From Erysipelotrichaceae bacterium (GTDB lineage Bacteria > Bacillota_I > Bacilli_A > Erysipelotrichales > Erysipelotrichaceae): a stretch of 8,418 nucleotides of DNA. The notes under the pieces were generated by a model. The model ran no database searches. It was not told where the DNA came from and saw only the letters and a list, made by a program, of their open reading frames with translations. The stretch spans positions 1 to 8,418 of the forward strand of contig JAFONG010000149.1 of assembly GCA_017418585.1 (NCBI GenBank), read 5' to 3'. The position numbers and the translations under genes are program-made. How positions within the stretch are numbered: position 1 is the first letter of the stretch; each line of letters starts with the position of its first letter. Positions 1 through 6,315 of this stretch are shown here, piece by piece.

Positions 1-223
1 CAACAGAACGCTGGCTGCCTGCGGAGGCTGCGGACAGGATGTCGACTGCAACGCCGCACAGATCATGACGGTTCTGGGAATCATCAACGGTCCGGACAGC
101 ATTCCGGAATACTGGAAGAAACCGATCGGCGACGAGCTCGACACCTACGTCAGAGGTTTGAAGAAGATCTCCATCAGAGAACTGGCACGCCGTACGGCGG
201 ACGTTGCCAGAAAACTGAAATAA
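1..223 (+). CDS. ADP-ribosylglycohydrolase family protein, C-terminal fragment
   Basis: The gene enters from the left edge. Its frame starts at base 2 and gives 73 residues before TAA at 221-223. The visible part has a Cys/Gly-rich stretch leading into GQDVDCNA (residues 11-18). This matches the G-x-D-x-D-x-x-A metal-binding motif near the C-terminus of ADP-ribosylglycohydrolase (DraG/ARH-like) enzymes, whose two Asp residues bind Mg or Mn ions. It is followed by a helix and IPEYWKKPIGD, also typical of the family (IPE.W..P). These enzymes remove ADP-ribose from proteins or small molecules. The substrate cannot be told from the fragment, and some members act on other ribosylated compounds. 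A terminator follows directly, so this gene is probably a separate transcription unit from the downstream operon. The family call rests on recognised motifs in a short fragment. Confidence 0.82.
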   Translation, partial: NRTLAACGGCGQDVDCNAAQIMTVLGIINGPDSIPEYWKKPIGDELDTYVRGLKKISIRELARRTADVARKLK

Positions 224-241
224 GAAGTTTTCATCATCAGA

Positions 242-265
242 AAAAGCCCTGCATACAGGGCTTTT
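242..265 (+). terminator. Intrinsic terminator after the ADP-ribosylglycohydrolase gene
   Basis: There is a perfect 10-bp stem, AAAAGCCCTG and CAGGGCTTTT, around a CATA loop, starting 18 bases after the stop codon. The GC-rich core is flanked by A on the left and T on the right, the usual rho-independent form. The U-tract is short and lies within the stem, but a second T run follows at 274-279. The A/T flanks make it nearly symmetric, so it could also act on minus-strand transcripts, though no minus-strand gene is nearby. Confidence 0.8.
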
Positions 266-309
266 ATGATCCGTTTTTTAATATCACTCGGATGTGCGCC
301 ATTTTGATT

Positions 310-318
310 TGTTATACT
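310..318 (+). promoter_or_regulatory. Extended -10 promoter for the TIR operon
   Basis: TGTTATACT is a TGn extended element followed by a -10 hexamer TATACT (313-318), one mismatch from TATAAT. No good TTGACA-like -35 is seen 16-18 bases upstream (about 289-296 reads CGGATGTG). This suggests a promoter that relies on the TG extension or on an activator. Transcription would start near 325, leaving a leader of about 43 bases. It is the only plausible sigma-A-type promoter I see in the 144-base gap, which otherwise holds the terminator and an AT-rich leader. Confidence 0.55.
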
Positions 319-355
319 TAAAATGGAATCATTCATCGATATATCATCATTTAAT

Positions 356-363
356 AAAGGAGG
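356..363 (+). promoter_or_regulatory. Ribosome binding site that fixes the orfA start
   Basis: AAAGGAGG lies four bases before ATG at 368. It sets the start 15 codons downstream of the longest in-frame reading (ATG at 323). The 323 ATG also lies at or upstream of the predicted transcription start and has no Shine-Dalgarno sequence. Confidence 0.85.
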
Positions 364-367
364 CTCT

Positions 368-1732
368 ATGGATACAAACAGAAAAACATTCCATACACCT
401 GACGGAACAGCGATCGCTTCAGCTGTAGTTCCTGATGATTTTGAAATACAGGCGTTGCTGGATCAAAGCTGGCAGTCGGAAACGGTGCCGTTTACCGCCC
501 GTATCAAGGCGTCCGGAAGAGACGGAATCATCCTGATCGCTGATTCAAAACAGATCTATCACGATGTCAGAAACATGGTTGTCAAAGGTCTTCTGGCATT
601 CGTTCCGATGATGGTGAAAAACAGCTATCAGTCGTTCATCGAGCCTGATACTTACCTGAAGCAGCAGGCAGAGGAAATGTTCGGCTACCCGCTGGAGCTA
701 GTGGCCAAGACAGAGCTTCCAAGCCTGATGGGTGCAAATCCCGATTCCGCATTGTCTCTGCTTCAGAATGAAGTAGAAAGATTCTCGGTTCTGATGGAAC
801 TCCCTTGTGAAATAAAGGATCACTTATGTGAATCCGTCCTGTACCGCATGGAAGGCAAGCTGGCGAACGGCAAAGATGCAGTCGTGCTGGCAGGAATGGA
901 TTATCTGGGTGCCGAAATCTCCTATGGCGGACTCTACGGCGGTCTGAATTTCGACAACATGTATCTGAACGCCACAAAAGAAAAGCTCGGTTCCCTGCTT
1001 AGCAAAACAGTAGGCACCGATCTCTCCCAGATCGGCAGTTCTTTCTCCGACATGCTCAAGGGAAAAGAAAAACTGACAATGGATGATCTAATGCACGGAG
1101 GCCTTATCGGTAAGGCGATGCGCAAGAAAAAAGAAGATCCAACTCTCGAGTCTGCTCCGCAGGTCAAGGAAGAACCCGTAAAAGATGAATCTGCCGGTTT
1201 CGGTCATAGAAAAACCGATCAGGTAACTTTTGGGTCCTATCGTCGTTATTACTGCGTCTGTCTGAAAGAAAACGAAGCGGAAGCTACGCCTTTGTTCCTG
1301 AATTTTGTCAGAAGCATTGAGACCGATCCGTCTCTCTTACAGGCGGAAGGGAATACCGTCAATCAGAAGATCACGCAGTCCAGACAGATCGCCGCACAGA
1401 ATCAGAATCTGGCGATGCAGAAACAGATGCAGCTGCAGCAGATGCAGAGAAAGACCTCGCAGATGATTGCGGATAACGCCAGACACGCATCTGACGGATT
1501 GATGGACTCCTGGAACAAGAAGATGGCATCTGATTCACGTATTTCTCAGGCAAGATCTGAAGCCATAAGAGGTGTTGATGTATATCAGAACAGCTACGGT
1601 CAGAACGTGGATGTATCTGTATCAGCAGACCATGTATACCAGAACCAGTATGGCGATGTATACGGGGTATCGGGGAATGCGCCTGATCAGGAAACATTGA
1701 ATAAACTCAATTGGACAGAGCTGAAGAAATAA
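368..1732 (+). CDS. OrfA: uncharacterised tail-bearing protein, paralogue of OrfB and OrfC
   Basis: A 454-residue protein of unknown function, first gene of the operon. It has no signal peptide or membrane segment and is probably cytoplasmic. Residues 1 to about 185 form a globular domain shared with OrfC at almost the same positions: PDD (22-24), VPF (40-42), FIEP (90-93), LPS (117-119) and AGMDYxGxE from about 175. A Lys/Glu/Pro-rich linker around 252-283 has no counterpart in OrfC. A second shared patch, FLNFVRSIETDPSL, precedes a Gln/Met-rich, probably helical segment (about 330-372). Residues 379-454 are the conserved tail, ending NWTELKK; 73 of its 76 residues match OrfC. The ATG at 368 is chosen for its strong ribosome binding site. 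Two TAA stops occur in tandem. I recognise no named family. Sharing an operon with a TIR protein suggests a part in that system, which is inference. Confidence 0.9.
   Translation: MDTNRKTFHTPDGTAIASAVVPDDFEIQALLDQSWQSETVPFTARIKASGRDGIILIADSKQIYHDVRNMVVKGLLAFVPMMVKNSYQSFIEPDTYLKQQAEEMFGYPLELVAKTELPSLMGANPDSALSLLQNEVERFSVLMELPCEIKDHLCESVLYRMEGKLANGKDAVVLAGMDYLGAEISYGGLYGGLNFDNMYLNATKEKLGSLLSKTVGTDLSQIGSSFSDMLKGKEKLTMDDLMHGGLIGKAMRKKKEDPTLESAPQVKEEPVKDESAGFGHRKTDQVTFGSYRRYYCVCLKENEAEATPLFLNFVRSIETDPSLLQAEGNTVNQKITQSRQIAAQNQNLAMQKQMQLQQMQRKTSQMIADNARHASDGLMDSWNKKMASDSRISQARSEAIRGVDVYQNSYGQNVDVSVSADHVYQNQYGDVYGVSGNAPDQETLNKLNWTELKK
1502..1732 (+). repeat. Conserved C-terminal tail, copy 1 (orfA)
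   Basis: This codes the last 76 residues of OrfA plus the stop. It pairs with 7279-7509 in orfC at about 84% DNA identity by hand count (37 differences in 228 coding bases). Nearly all differences are silent. The encoded tail contains a short internal duplication: VYQNSYG and, 18 residues later, VYQNQYG. Confidence 0.92.
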
Positions 1733-1743
1733 TAAAGAGGTAG

Positions 1744-1752
1744 ATGTAGATG
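1744..1752 (+). promoter_or_regulatory. Start-stop element (ATG-TAG) abutting the orfB start
   Basis: The three codons ATG TAG ATG are consecutive and in frame. The first ATG is followed at once by a stop, and the second (1750) opens orfB. The ribosome binding site AAAGAGG (1734-1740) lies 3 bases from the first ATG and 9 from the second, so 1750 is the better-spaced start. If ribosomes sometimes load at 1744 they would terminate immediately and could reinitiate, lowering OrfB output. The pattern is plain in the sequence; any regulatory effect is speculative. Confidence 0.3.
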
Positions 1753-2940
1753 ATTATCAAAGACAGCACAAGCGGAAATCCTTTACTGAAATGCGAGCTT
1801 CCAAAAGGATACGAGACTCAGGGACAGATGCAGCTGGTTCAGTATCCTTCTAATCAGATCGTTTACGTAGAAGCCTGCGCAAACAAGGGAAACTGTACGA
1901 TTGCCTATAGAACAGGTGAGTCTTACATATATGAAAAACAGAAACTCAGACCGGCTTTTTCCACTGTTCCCCAGAGTCCTCAAAACGATTACGGCGCCTG
2001 GTATGCAACACCTTTGTCCTTAAAGGATCAGCTGGATCAGACGGCTGCAGCGCTGCTGAATAAAAAAGCTGAAGCGAAAGACTACTACGATCTTTCAGAA
2101 AACACGGCTGCCAAGGCAAAAGCCGAATTCAACAAACAGATCAGTCAACTGGTGGAAGAGCTGCAGATCGGGGCAAGCGTAACCGCAATTCCGGTTGGGA
2201 ATATCTTCCGAAATTATCTGCTGGACGGCGGCATGGGTATTTATGAAGATGGAGAAAAGACCCTGGCTGTCTGTTTCTATCGCATCGGCACCGAGGTCGA
2301 CTTCGTTCAGGGTTACGGAATTATAGAAAACATCACCGGCGAACCGTTCGGTCAAGCCTCCACAGGCCCTTCAATGCTTTCATCTGCATCCTGGAACATT
2401 CCTTATATCACCTACATGATTACTGATAGCAAGGAAGATCTGAAAACGTTCATGAACTTCGTCGACAGCGTCGAGATGACGCCGGAACTGCAGAATTACG
2501 CGGAACAGAATAGACTTCAGGTTCTGCAATATCAACGCCAGAAAGCGCAGATGGAGACCATGCAGACACAGCAGATGATCAACAACGCCTGGGCGCAGCA
2601 GCAACAGGCCTGGGCCGCCAGCGACAGACTGAGAGATTCCATCCATCAGGATCTGGACAACTTCCATAACAATCTGAACCAGCAGATGGCTCAGAACGAC
2701 ATGCGTTTCCAGACCGGTTCATCCTATGGCGAAAGCAGTGACGACCGCATCCAGAGATGGAGACACGAATCCATGATGGGAGTTGATACATACGAAAGAA
2801 ACGACGGCACTACGGTGGAATATTCCAACTATGCCGATAGAGTATTCGAAAACAATCTGGACAGCACGTCCCATTTCGGAACACATCACTACTATGATGA
2901 TTATGTTCCGGAAGGATGGCACGAGTTAAAGAAAAAATGA
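1750..2940 (+). CDS. OrfB: uncharacterised tail-bearing protein, diverged paralogue of OrfA and OrfC
   Basis: A 396-residue protein of unknown function with no signal peptide or membrane segment. The opening (GNPLLKCELPKGYE) parallels GTAIASAVVPDDFE in OrfA and GNILAHAAIPDDYV in OrfC. A central stretch GIYEDGEKTLAV...YRIGTEV aligns with the AGMDYxGxE region of the other two. FMNFVDSVEMTPELQ matches their FVxS patch. Residues about 260-330 are very rich in Gln, Met, Ala and Asn (WAQQQQAWAAS), with likely helix or coiled coil. The C-terminal 58 residues (339-396) are a diverged tail: GVDTY, then G..V, AD.VF.N, a His/Tyr-rich insert, and WHELKKK at the end. A helical section around 98-138, rich in Ala and Lys, seems specific to OrfB. 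The gene lies 17 bases after orfA and its stop overlaps the TIR gene start. The paralogy is judged from spaced motifs, not a computed alignment. Confidence 0.88.
   Translation: MIIKDSTSGNPLLKCELPKGYETQGQMQLVQYPSNQIVYVEACANKGNCTIAYRTGESYIYEKQKLRPAFSTVPQSPQNDYGAWYATPLSLKDQLDQTAAALLNKKAEAKDYYDLSENTAAKAKAEFNKQISQLVEELQIGASVTAIPVGNIFRNYLLDGGMGIYEDGEKTLAVCFYRIGTEVDFVQGYGIIENITGEPFGQASTGPSMLSSASWNIPYITYMITDSKEDLKTFMNFVDSVEMTPELQNYAEQNRLQVLQYQRQKAQMETMQTQQMINNAWAQQQQAWAASDRLRDSIHQDLDNFHNNLNQQMAQNDMRFQTGSSYGESSDDRIQRWRHESMMGVDTYERNDGTTVEYSNYADRVFENNLDSTSHFGTHHYYDDYVPEGWHELKKK
2764..2937 (+). repeat. Conserved C-terminal tail, diverged copy 2 (orfB)
   Basis: This codes residues 339-396 of OrfB. It keeps the skeleton of the OrfA/OrfC tail: E-x-x-x-G-V-D-x-Y, then G-x-x-V, S-x-x-A-D-x-V-[YF]-x-N, and a final W-x-E-L-K-K. 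Between them it carries an OrfB-specific segment with HFGTHHYYDDY. The similarity is at protein level only; the DNA has diverged too far to count as a nucleotide repeat. Confidence 0.7.
2937..2940 (+). promoter_or_regulatory. ATGA stop-start overlap coupling orfB to the TIR gene
   Basis: The TGA stop of orfB (2938-2940) overlaps the ATG of the TIR gene (2937-2939). No good Shine-Dalgarno sequence lies at the right distance (upstream is GAGTTAAAGAAAAA), so the TIR protein is probably made by ribosomes finishing OrfB. This would tie the two products in a fixed ratio. An alternative ATG at 2916 has GGAAGG directly against it, which is too close to work well. Confidence 0.65.
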
Positions 2941-5900
2941 ATCAGGATAGGCATTACAGCGCATTTATCTCCTACCGTCATAATCCCCGGGATATTGAGG
3001 TAGCGAAACACATCCAGCAGAAGCTGGAGCGTTTTAAGATCCCTGCCCAGATCGCGCAAGAGTGCGGCTACAGCAAGTTCGATCCTTTGTTCCGTGATCA
3101 GGAAGAACTGGAAATCACTCCTGATCTTGCCGCCAGGATCAATCAGGCACTGGATAACTCGGATTATCTGATCGTCATTTGTTCTCCTTACTACAACGAA
3201 TCGAAATGGTGCCTGCTGGAGATAGAAAACTTCTTAAAGAATCATGACCGTGATCATGTTTTGTGCGTGCTCTCTCAGGGAGAACCGCCGGAGATATTCC
3301 CTGAGACTCTGTGTCATTACAAGAAGACTGTAACGGACAAAACCGGAAAGAAGAAGACCGTTACCGTTAACAGCGAACCTCTGGCCTGCGATTATCGGGG
3401 AAGTTTTAAGGATGCGGACAGGATAGAACTCCCAAGACTTGCTTCGGCGATGATCGGCTGCAGCTACGATGAACTGGTCATGCGTCAGGAGAAGTACCGC
3501 AGAAAAAAGCTGACTGCCATTCTTGCCTCTGCATTTGCTGCGGCAGCAATAATTATTTCTTATTTGCTTTATTCTAATGCGGTCATTACCCGCAACTACC
3601 GTCAGTCATTAATCAACGAATCCCGTCTTCTTTCCAGAGAGACATTGAATCAGCTTGATGAAGCGGACCGTTACAGCGCCTTGAACAGCGCCTTGAAAGC
3701 TTTGGAAGGTGACAGGCCGCAGACCGATGATGCGATCTATGCCTTAAGCAAAGCAGTGAACGCCTATCAGACGCCATATCAGTATACGGAATCCTGGATG
3801 GTTGACGTATCGGCGGATATTCAGGATTTCATTATCAGCAAGGACGGAAAACACATTATATATAAGGATTCCGTTTCTCTCCTGCACACCATCAGTATGC
3901 CTTCCCACGAAGAAAAAACTTCCTTCTCTCTTGGAAAGAACGTCTATTCCTTTGAAGAAGGAAAACCGGGACAGCTGCTTGCCTACGTGGATGGCACCTT
4001 ATACTGCGTGGATTATTTAAGTGGAGAAACCCTTTGGGATATCGGAATGAAGTACCAGCAGATCGGTGTCAGCCATATGAGCCGTTCCGGGGAATATGTC
4101 GCTACCGCGGATTCCTTTGCGGTGCAGGTTACCGATGATGAAGGTGTTCCATTCCTGAGCATGCCTATGCCAGACGAAGTCGATGCTTACATGAGGGACT
4201 TCTGCTGGTCGATGGACGACAAGTATATTGCGGTCAGGCTGAGAGACTTTAACACGGAATACAGTATCGGTGTTTTCGACTTTGATACTTCCGAGTTTAA
4301 ACAGGTATCCGAACCTCAGTCTGAAATCATATCCTACGGTTTCCTGGAAGATGGGAGACTTTATGTTCTGAGCGATAATAACGCTTCCGTATCTTCAAAC
4401 GATACCGATTCTTTCAACAGATATGAAGGACATTATGTTTTATCTCTTTATGATCCGTGGGATCTGCTTGTTCAGATAGAATTCTCTCAGGACAGCATCT
4501 TTGAAAAAGGGTTTGTCCTGGATGGAGAAGGCGCTTTTACTCTGGTGTTCGGCGACAGGATAAGGACATATGACGATCAGGGAAATCTGCTTCACGACTA
4601 TTCTTTACAGGATGACGTCTATGAGGTGCTGTATCACAATGGTGATTTTCTTTACCTTGCCTTAAACAACGGTTATAGAGGAATGGTCTGGCTGAATGAC
4701 GGACACGCTTCCTTCTCCCGCTGCTTCCCGGAAAACAACGAATCCATTCAGGCGACAGGATCCGTCCTGCTGTCTAGTACTTCTTATGTTCTGCTGAAAG
4801 ACGGAAATCTACGTATCTACGAAAGCTCCTATGACAGACATCTGCAGACGCTTTCTGCCGAGGGTTTCTATTATGCGCCGGAAAGTTTTGTTTCCAGCGA
4901 TGAATATATGCTGTTAAAGACGGAGGATGAACTGCTTCTGTATCCGCTCTTTGGCCCTGAAAAAGCGAAGCGGATCGAACTGGAACCGGGTCACGCTTAT
5001 CGTCCTTTGGAAATCCTGGACCATCACTTCTGTGTACTGAAGATCGACGCCAAGACCGCCGGTCTGTCTGTTTTGACCTATTCCGTTGAAAACGGCGAGA
5101 TGATAAATGAGAAAGATCTTCCAGCTGAGGATCTCTATATCCGAAACGGTTTCCTTTCTTATCCTTTGAACATGGCCGAATCCATGTATCTTGCGTCCGC
5201 TTATGAAGATCTGTCTCCAATCTGTCTTGTGAATCACAGATTATATCTGCACGATACATCCAACAGCGAAACGATCGTCGTGTTTGATTTGAAGACTTCG
5301 GATATATCCCAGATCAAGCTAGAAACCGGAGGTGCGAAACTGCTTGTGAACGGGGAAGCTTCAACGATCCTGGTTTCGGATGATGAGAAGACGCTGCTGA
5401 GCTTCTGCGATCAGGACTACGGAACAAACGCTATTCTGTTTGATTTAGAAAATGGGGAGACGACTCCATTACCGGAACCTGCATCCAAAAAGATGTATGC
5501 ACAAATCGGGGATTCCATCGCTTATATCGGACAGGGCTGTCTGAATGTCTACGACCGTAAAGGAAATCCACTTTACCAGATCGGTTTTGAAAGCTTCGAT
5601 ACCGTTGCGTTCTCTTCTCACAACAAACGTCTCTACTGCGTCTGCGACGATCACACGCTGAGGATCTATGAAGATGGATCTCTTGTCCGTAGCGCCAGGC
5701 TTTCCTTTGACAGCAATGCCTACACTTCCACGATCCCGTTCCGTTTCAAATTCACAAAAGACTGCCTGTATCTGTACAACGACGACCGCATGGAGGTCAT
5801 CCATCTTGATTCCGACAGTTCCATGCCTCTGTACTACATAGGAGATTCCGTTCTGGAATATAATGAAAAAGAAGACAGCATCTTCGTCTATGCCTATGAT

Positions 5901-6002
5901 CCAAGCCGCAAAGGCGACGACTACTATCTTGGATACTATAAACCGTATGACGCTTCCTCACTGATCGAGATGGGTCAGAAGGAACTGGAACATTATAAAT
6001 AA
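2937..6002 (+). CDS. TIR domain-transmembrane-beta-propeller protein
   Basis: A 1021-residue protein. Residues 7 to about 180 are a TIR domain of the common bacterial subclass: YSAFISYRH at 7-15, FRDQEEL at 52-58, YLIVICSPYY at 77-86, SKWCLLEIENF at 89-99, and PLACDYRG with GCSYDEL near its end. Glu95 in WCxxE sits where TIR NAD-cleaving enzymes carry their catalytic Glu, so NADase activity is possible. RRKK (188-191) precedes one hydrophobic segment (about 192-212), predicting TIR inside and the rest outside the membrane. Residues 219-278 are helical (ESRLLSRETLNQLDEADRYSALNSALKAL), a type often found before WD40-like repeats. From about 280 to the end runs a beta-rich region with recurring short strands and SxDGK- or YDDQGN-like turns, about 700 residues, enough for one large or two seven-bladed propellers. 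ATG 2937 is preferred over 2916 because of the ATGA overlap with orfB. Ligand and role are unknown. Confidence 0.92.
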   Translation: MNQDRHYSAFISYRHNPRDIEVAKHIQQKLERFKIPAQIAQECGYSKFDPLFRDQEELEITPDLAARINQALDNSDYLIVICSPYYNESKWCLLEIENFLKNHDRDHVLCVLSQGEPPEIFPETLCHYKKTVTDKTGKKKTVTVNSEPLACDYRGSFKDADRIELPRLASAMIGCSYDELVMRQEKYRRKKLTAILASAFAAAAIIISYLLYSNAVITRNYRQSLINESRLLSRETLNQLDEADRYSALNSALKALEGDRPQTDDAIYALSKAVNAYQTPYQYTESWMVDVSADIQDFIISKDGKHIIYKDSVSLLHTISMPSHEEKTSFSLGKNVYSFEEGKPGQLLAYVDGTLYCVDYLSGETLWDIGMKYQQIGVSHMSRSGEYVATADSFAVQVTDDEGVPFLSMPMPDEVDAYMRDFCWSMDDKYIAVRLRDFNTEYSIGVFDFDTSEFKQVSEPQSEIISYGFLEDGRLYVLSDNNASVSSNDTDSFNRYEGHYVLSLYDPWDLLVQIEFSQDSIFEKGFVLDGEGAFTLVFGDRIRTYDDQGNLLHDYSLQDDVYEVLYHNGDFLYLALNNGYRGMVWLNDGHASFSRCFPENNESIQATGSVLLSSTSYVLLKDGNLRIYESSYDRHLQTLSAEGFYYAPESFVSSDEYMLLKTEDELLLYPLFGPEKAKRIELEPGHAYRPLEILDHHFCVLKIDAKTAGLSVLTYSVENGEMINEKDLPAEDLYIRNGFLSYPLNMAESMYLASAYEDLSPICLVNHRLYLHDTSNSETIVVFDLKTSDISQIKLETGGAKLLVNGEASTILVSDDEKTLLSFCDQDYGTNAILFDLENGETTPLPEPASKKMYAQIGDSIAYIGQGCLNVYDRKGNPLYQIGFESFDTVAFSSHNKRLYCVCDDHTLRIYEDGSLVRSARLSFDSNAYTSTIPFRFKFTKDCLYLYNDDRMEVIHLDSDSSMPLYYIGDSVLEYNEKEDSIFVYAYDPSRKGDDYYLGYYKPYDASSLIEMGQKELEHYK

Positions 6003-6013
6003 AGGAGTAACCT

Positions 6014-6304
6014 ATGAAGAAAAAACTTGCTGCATTTGCGATTTTATCGCTTCTATTCACAGGATGTCTGGGTACGCATAAGATCAACATCGAAGCGGGA
6101 GACGAAGACCTGGTAAACTGTCCGAAGCGCGCAAAAGCCGGGGAGACTGTTGCGGTTGAAACAGTCACTGTTACCGACGCTGATCTGTATCTGATCGTAG
6201 ACGGTGTAAACCTGGAACCGATCAGAGAAGGATGCTATGAGTTTGAAATGCCTGACCACGATGTCAACATTAAGGTCGTTATCAAGTCCAACGGACTGGC
6301 TTAA
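6014..6304 (+). CDS. Small lipoprotein with a repeat-type beta domain
   Basis: A 96-residue protein. The start has MKKK, a hydrophobic stretch, and LLFTGC with Cys18 as the probable lipidated residue. Phe at position -3 of the lipobox is less common than Leu but tolerated. The mature part is a single small beta domain: AKAGETVAVETVTV, then LYLIVDG, then YEFEMPDHDVNIKVVI. The ending resembles the FTMPxxDVTVxAxF close of the divergent InlB B-repeat/Flg_new-type domains common on Gram-positive cell surfaces. Cys36 and Cys74 could pair. AAAGGAG (6001-6007) overlaps the TIR stop and lies 6 bases before the ATG. The protein would be anchored on the outer face of the membrane, the same side as the predicted propeller, so a partner or accessory role is plausible but inferred. 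Confidence 0.83.
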   Translation: MKKKLAAFAILSLLFTGCLGTHKINIEAGDEDLVNCPKRAKAGETVAVETVTVTDADLYLIVDGVNLEPIREGCYEFEMPDHDVNIKVVIKSNGLA

Positions 6305-6315
6305 AGGAGAATAAC

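Noticed and set aside
145..336. Minus-strand reading frame of 63 codons across the terminator
   Set aside because: It runs through the terminator hairpin and the end of a recognised gene, has no supported ribosome binding site and resembles nothing.
323..367. Longer orfA start giving 15 extra residues
   Set aside because: The ATG at 323 has no ribosome binding site and lies at or upstream of the predicted transcription start; AAAGGAGG clearly serves ATG 368.
2916..2936. Upstream ATG for the TIR gene adding 7 residues
   Set aside because: GGAAGG touches the ATG with no spacer, while the ATGA overlap at 2937 is a standard coupled start and leaves a normal TIR N-terminus. It is not fully excluded.
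4774..5259. Minus-strand open frame of 161 codons inside the propeller region
   Set aside because: Its composition is rich in Arg, His and Ser, as expected from an antisense shadow, and it lies entirely within a well-supported beta-rich coding region.
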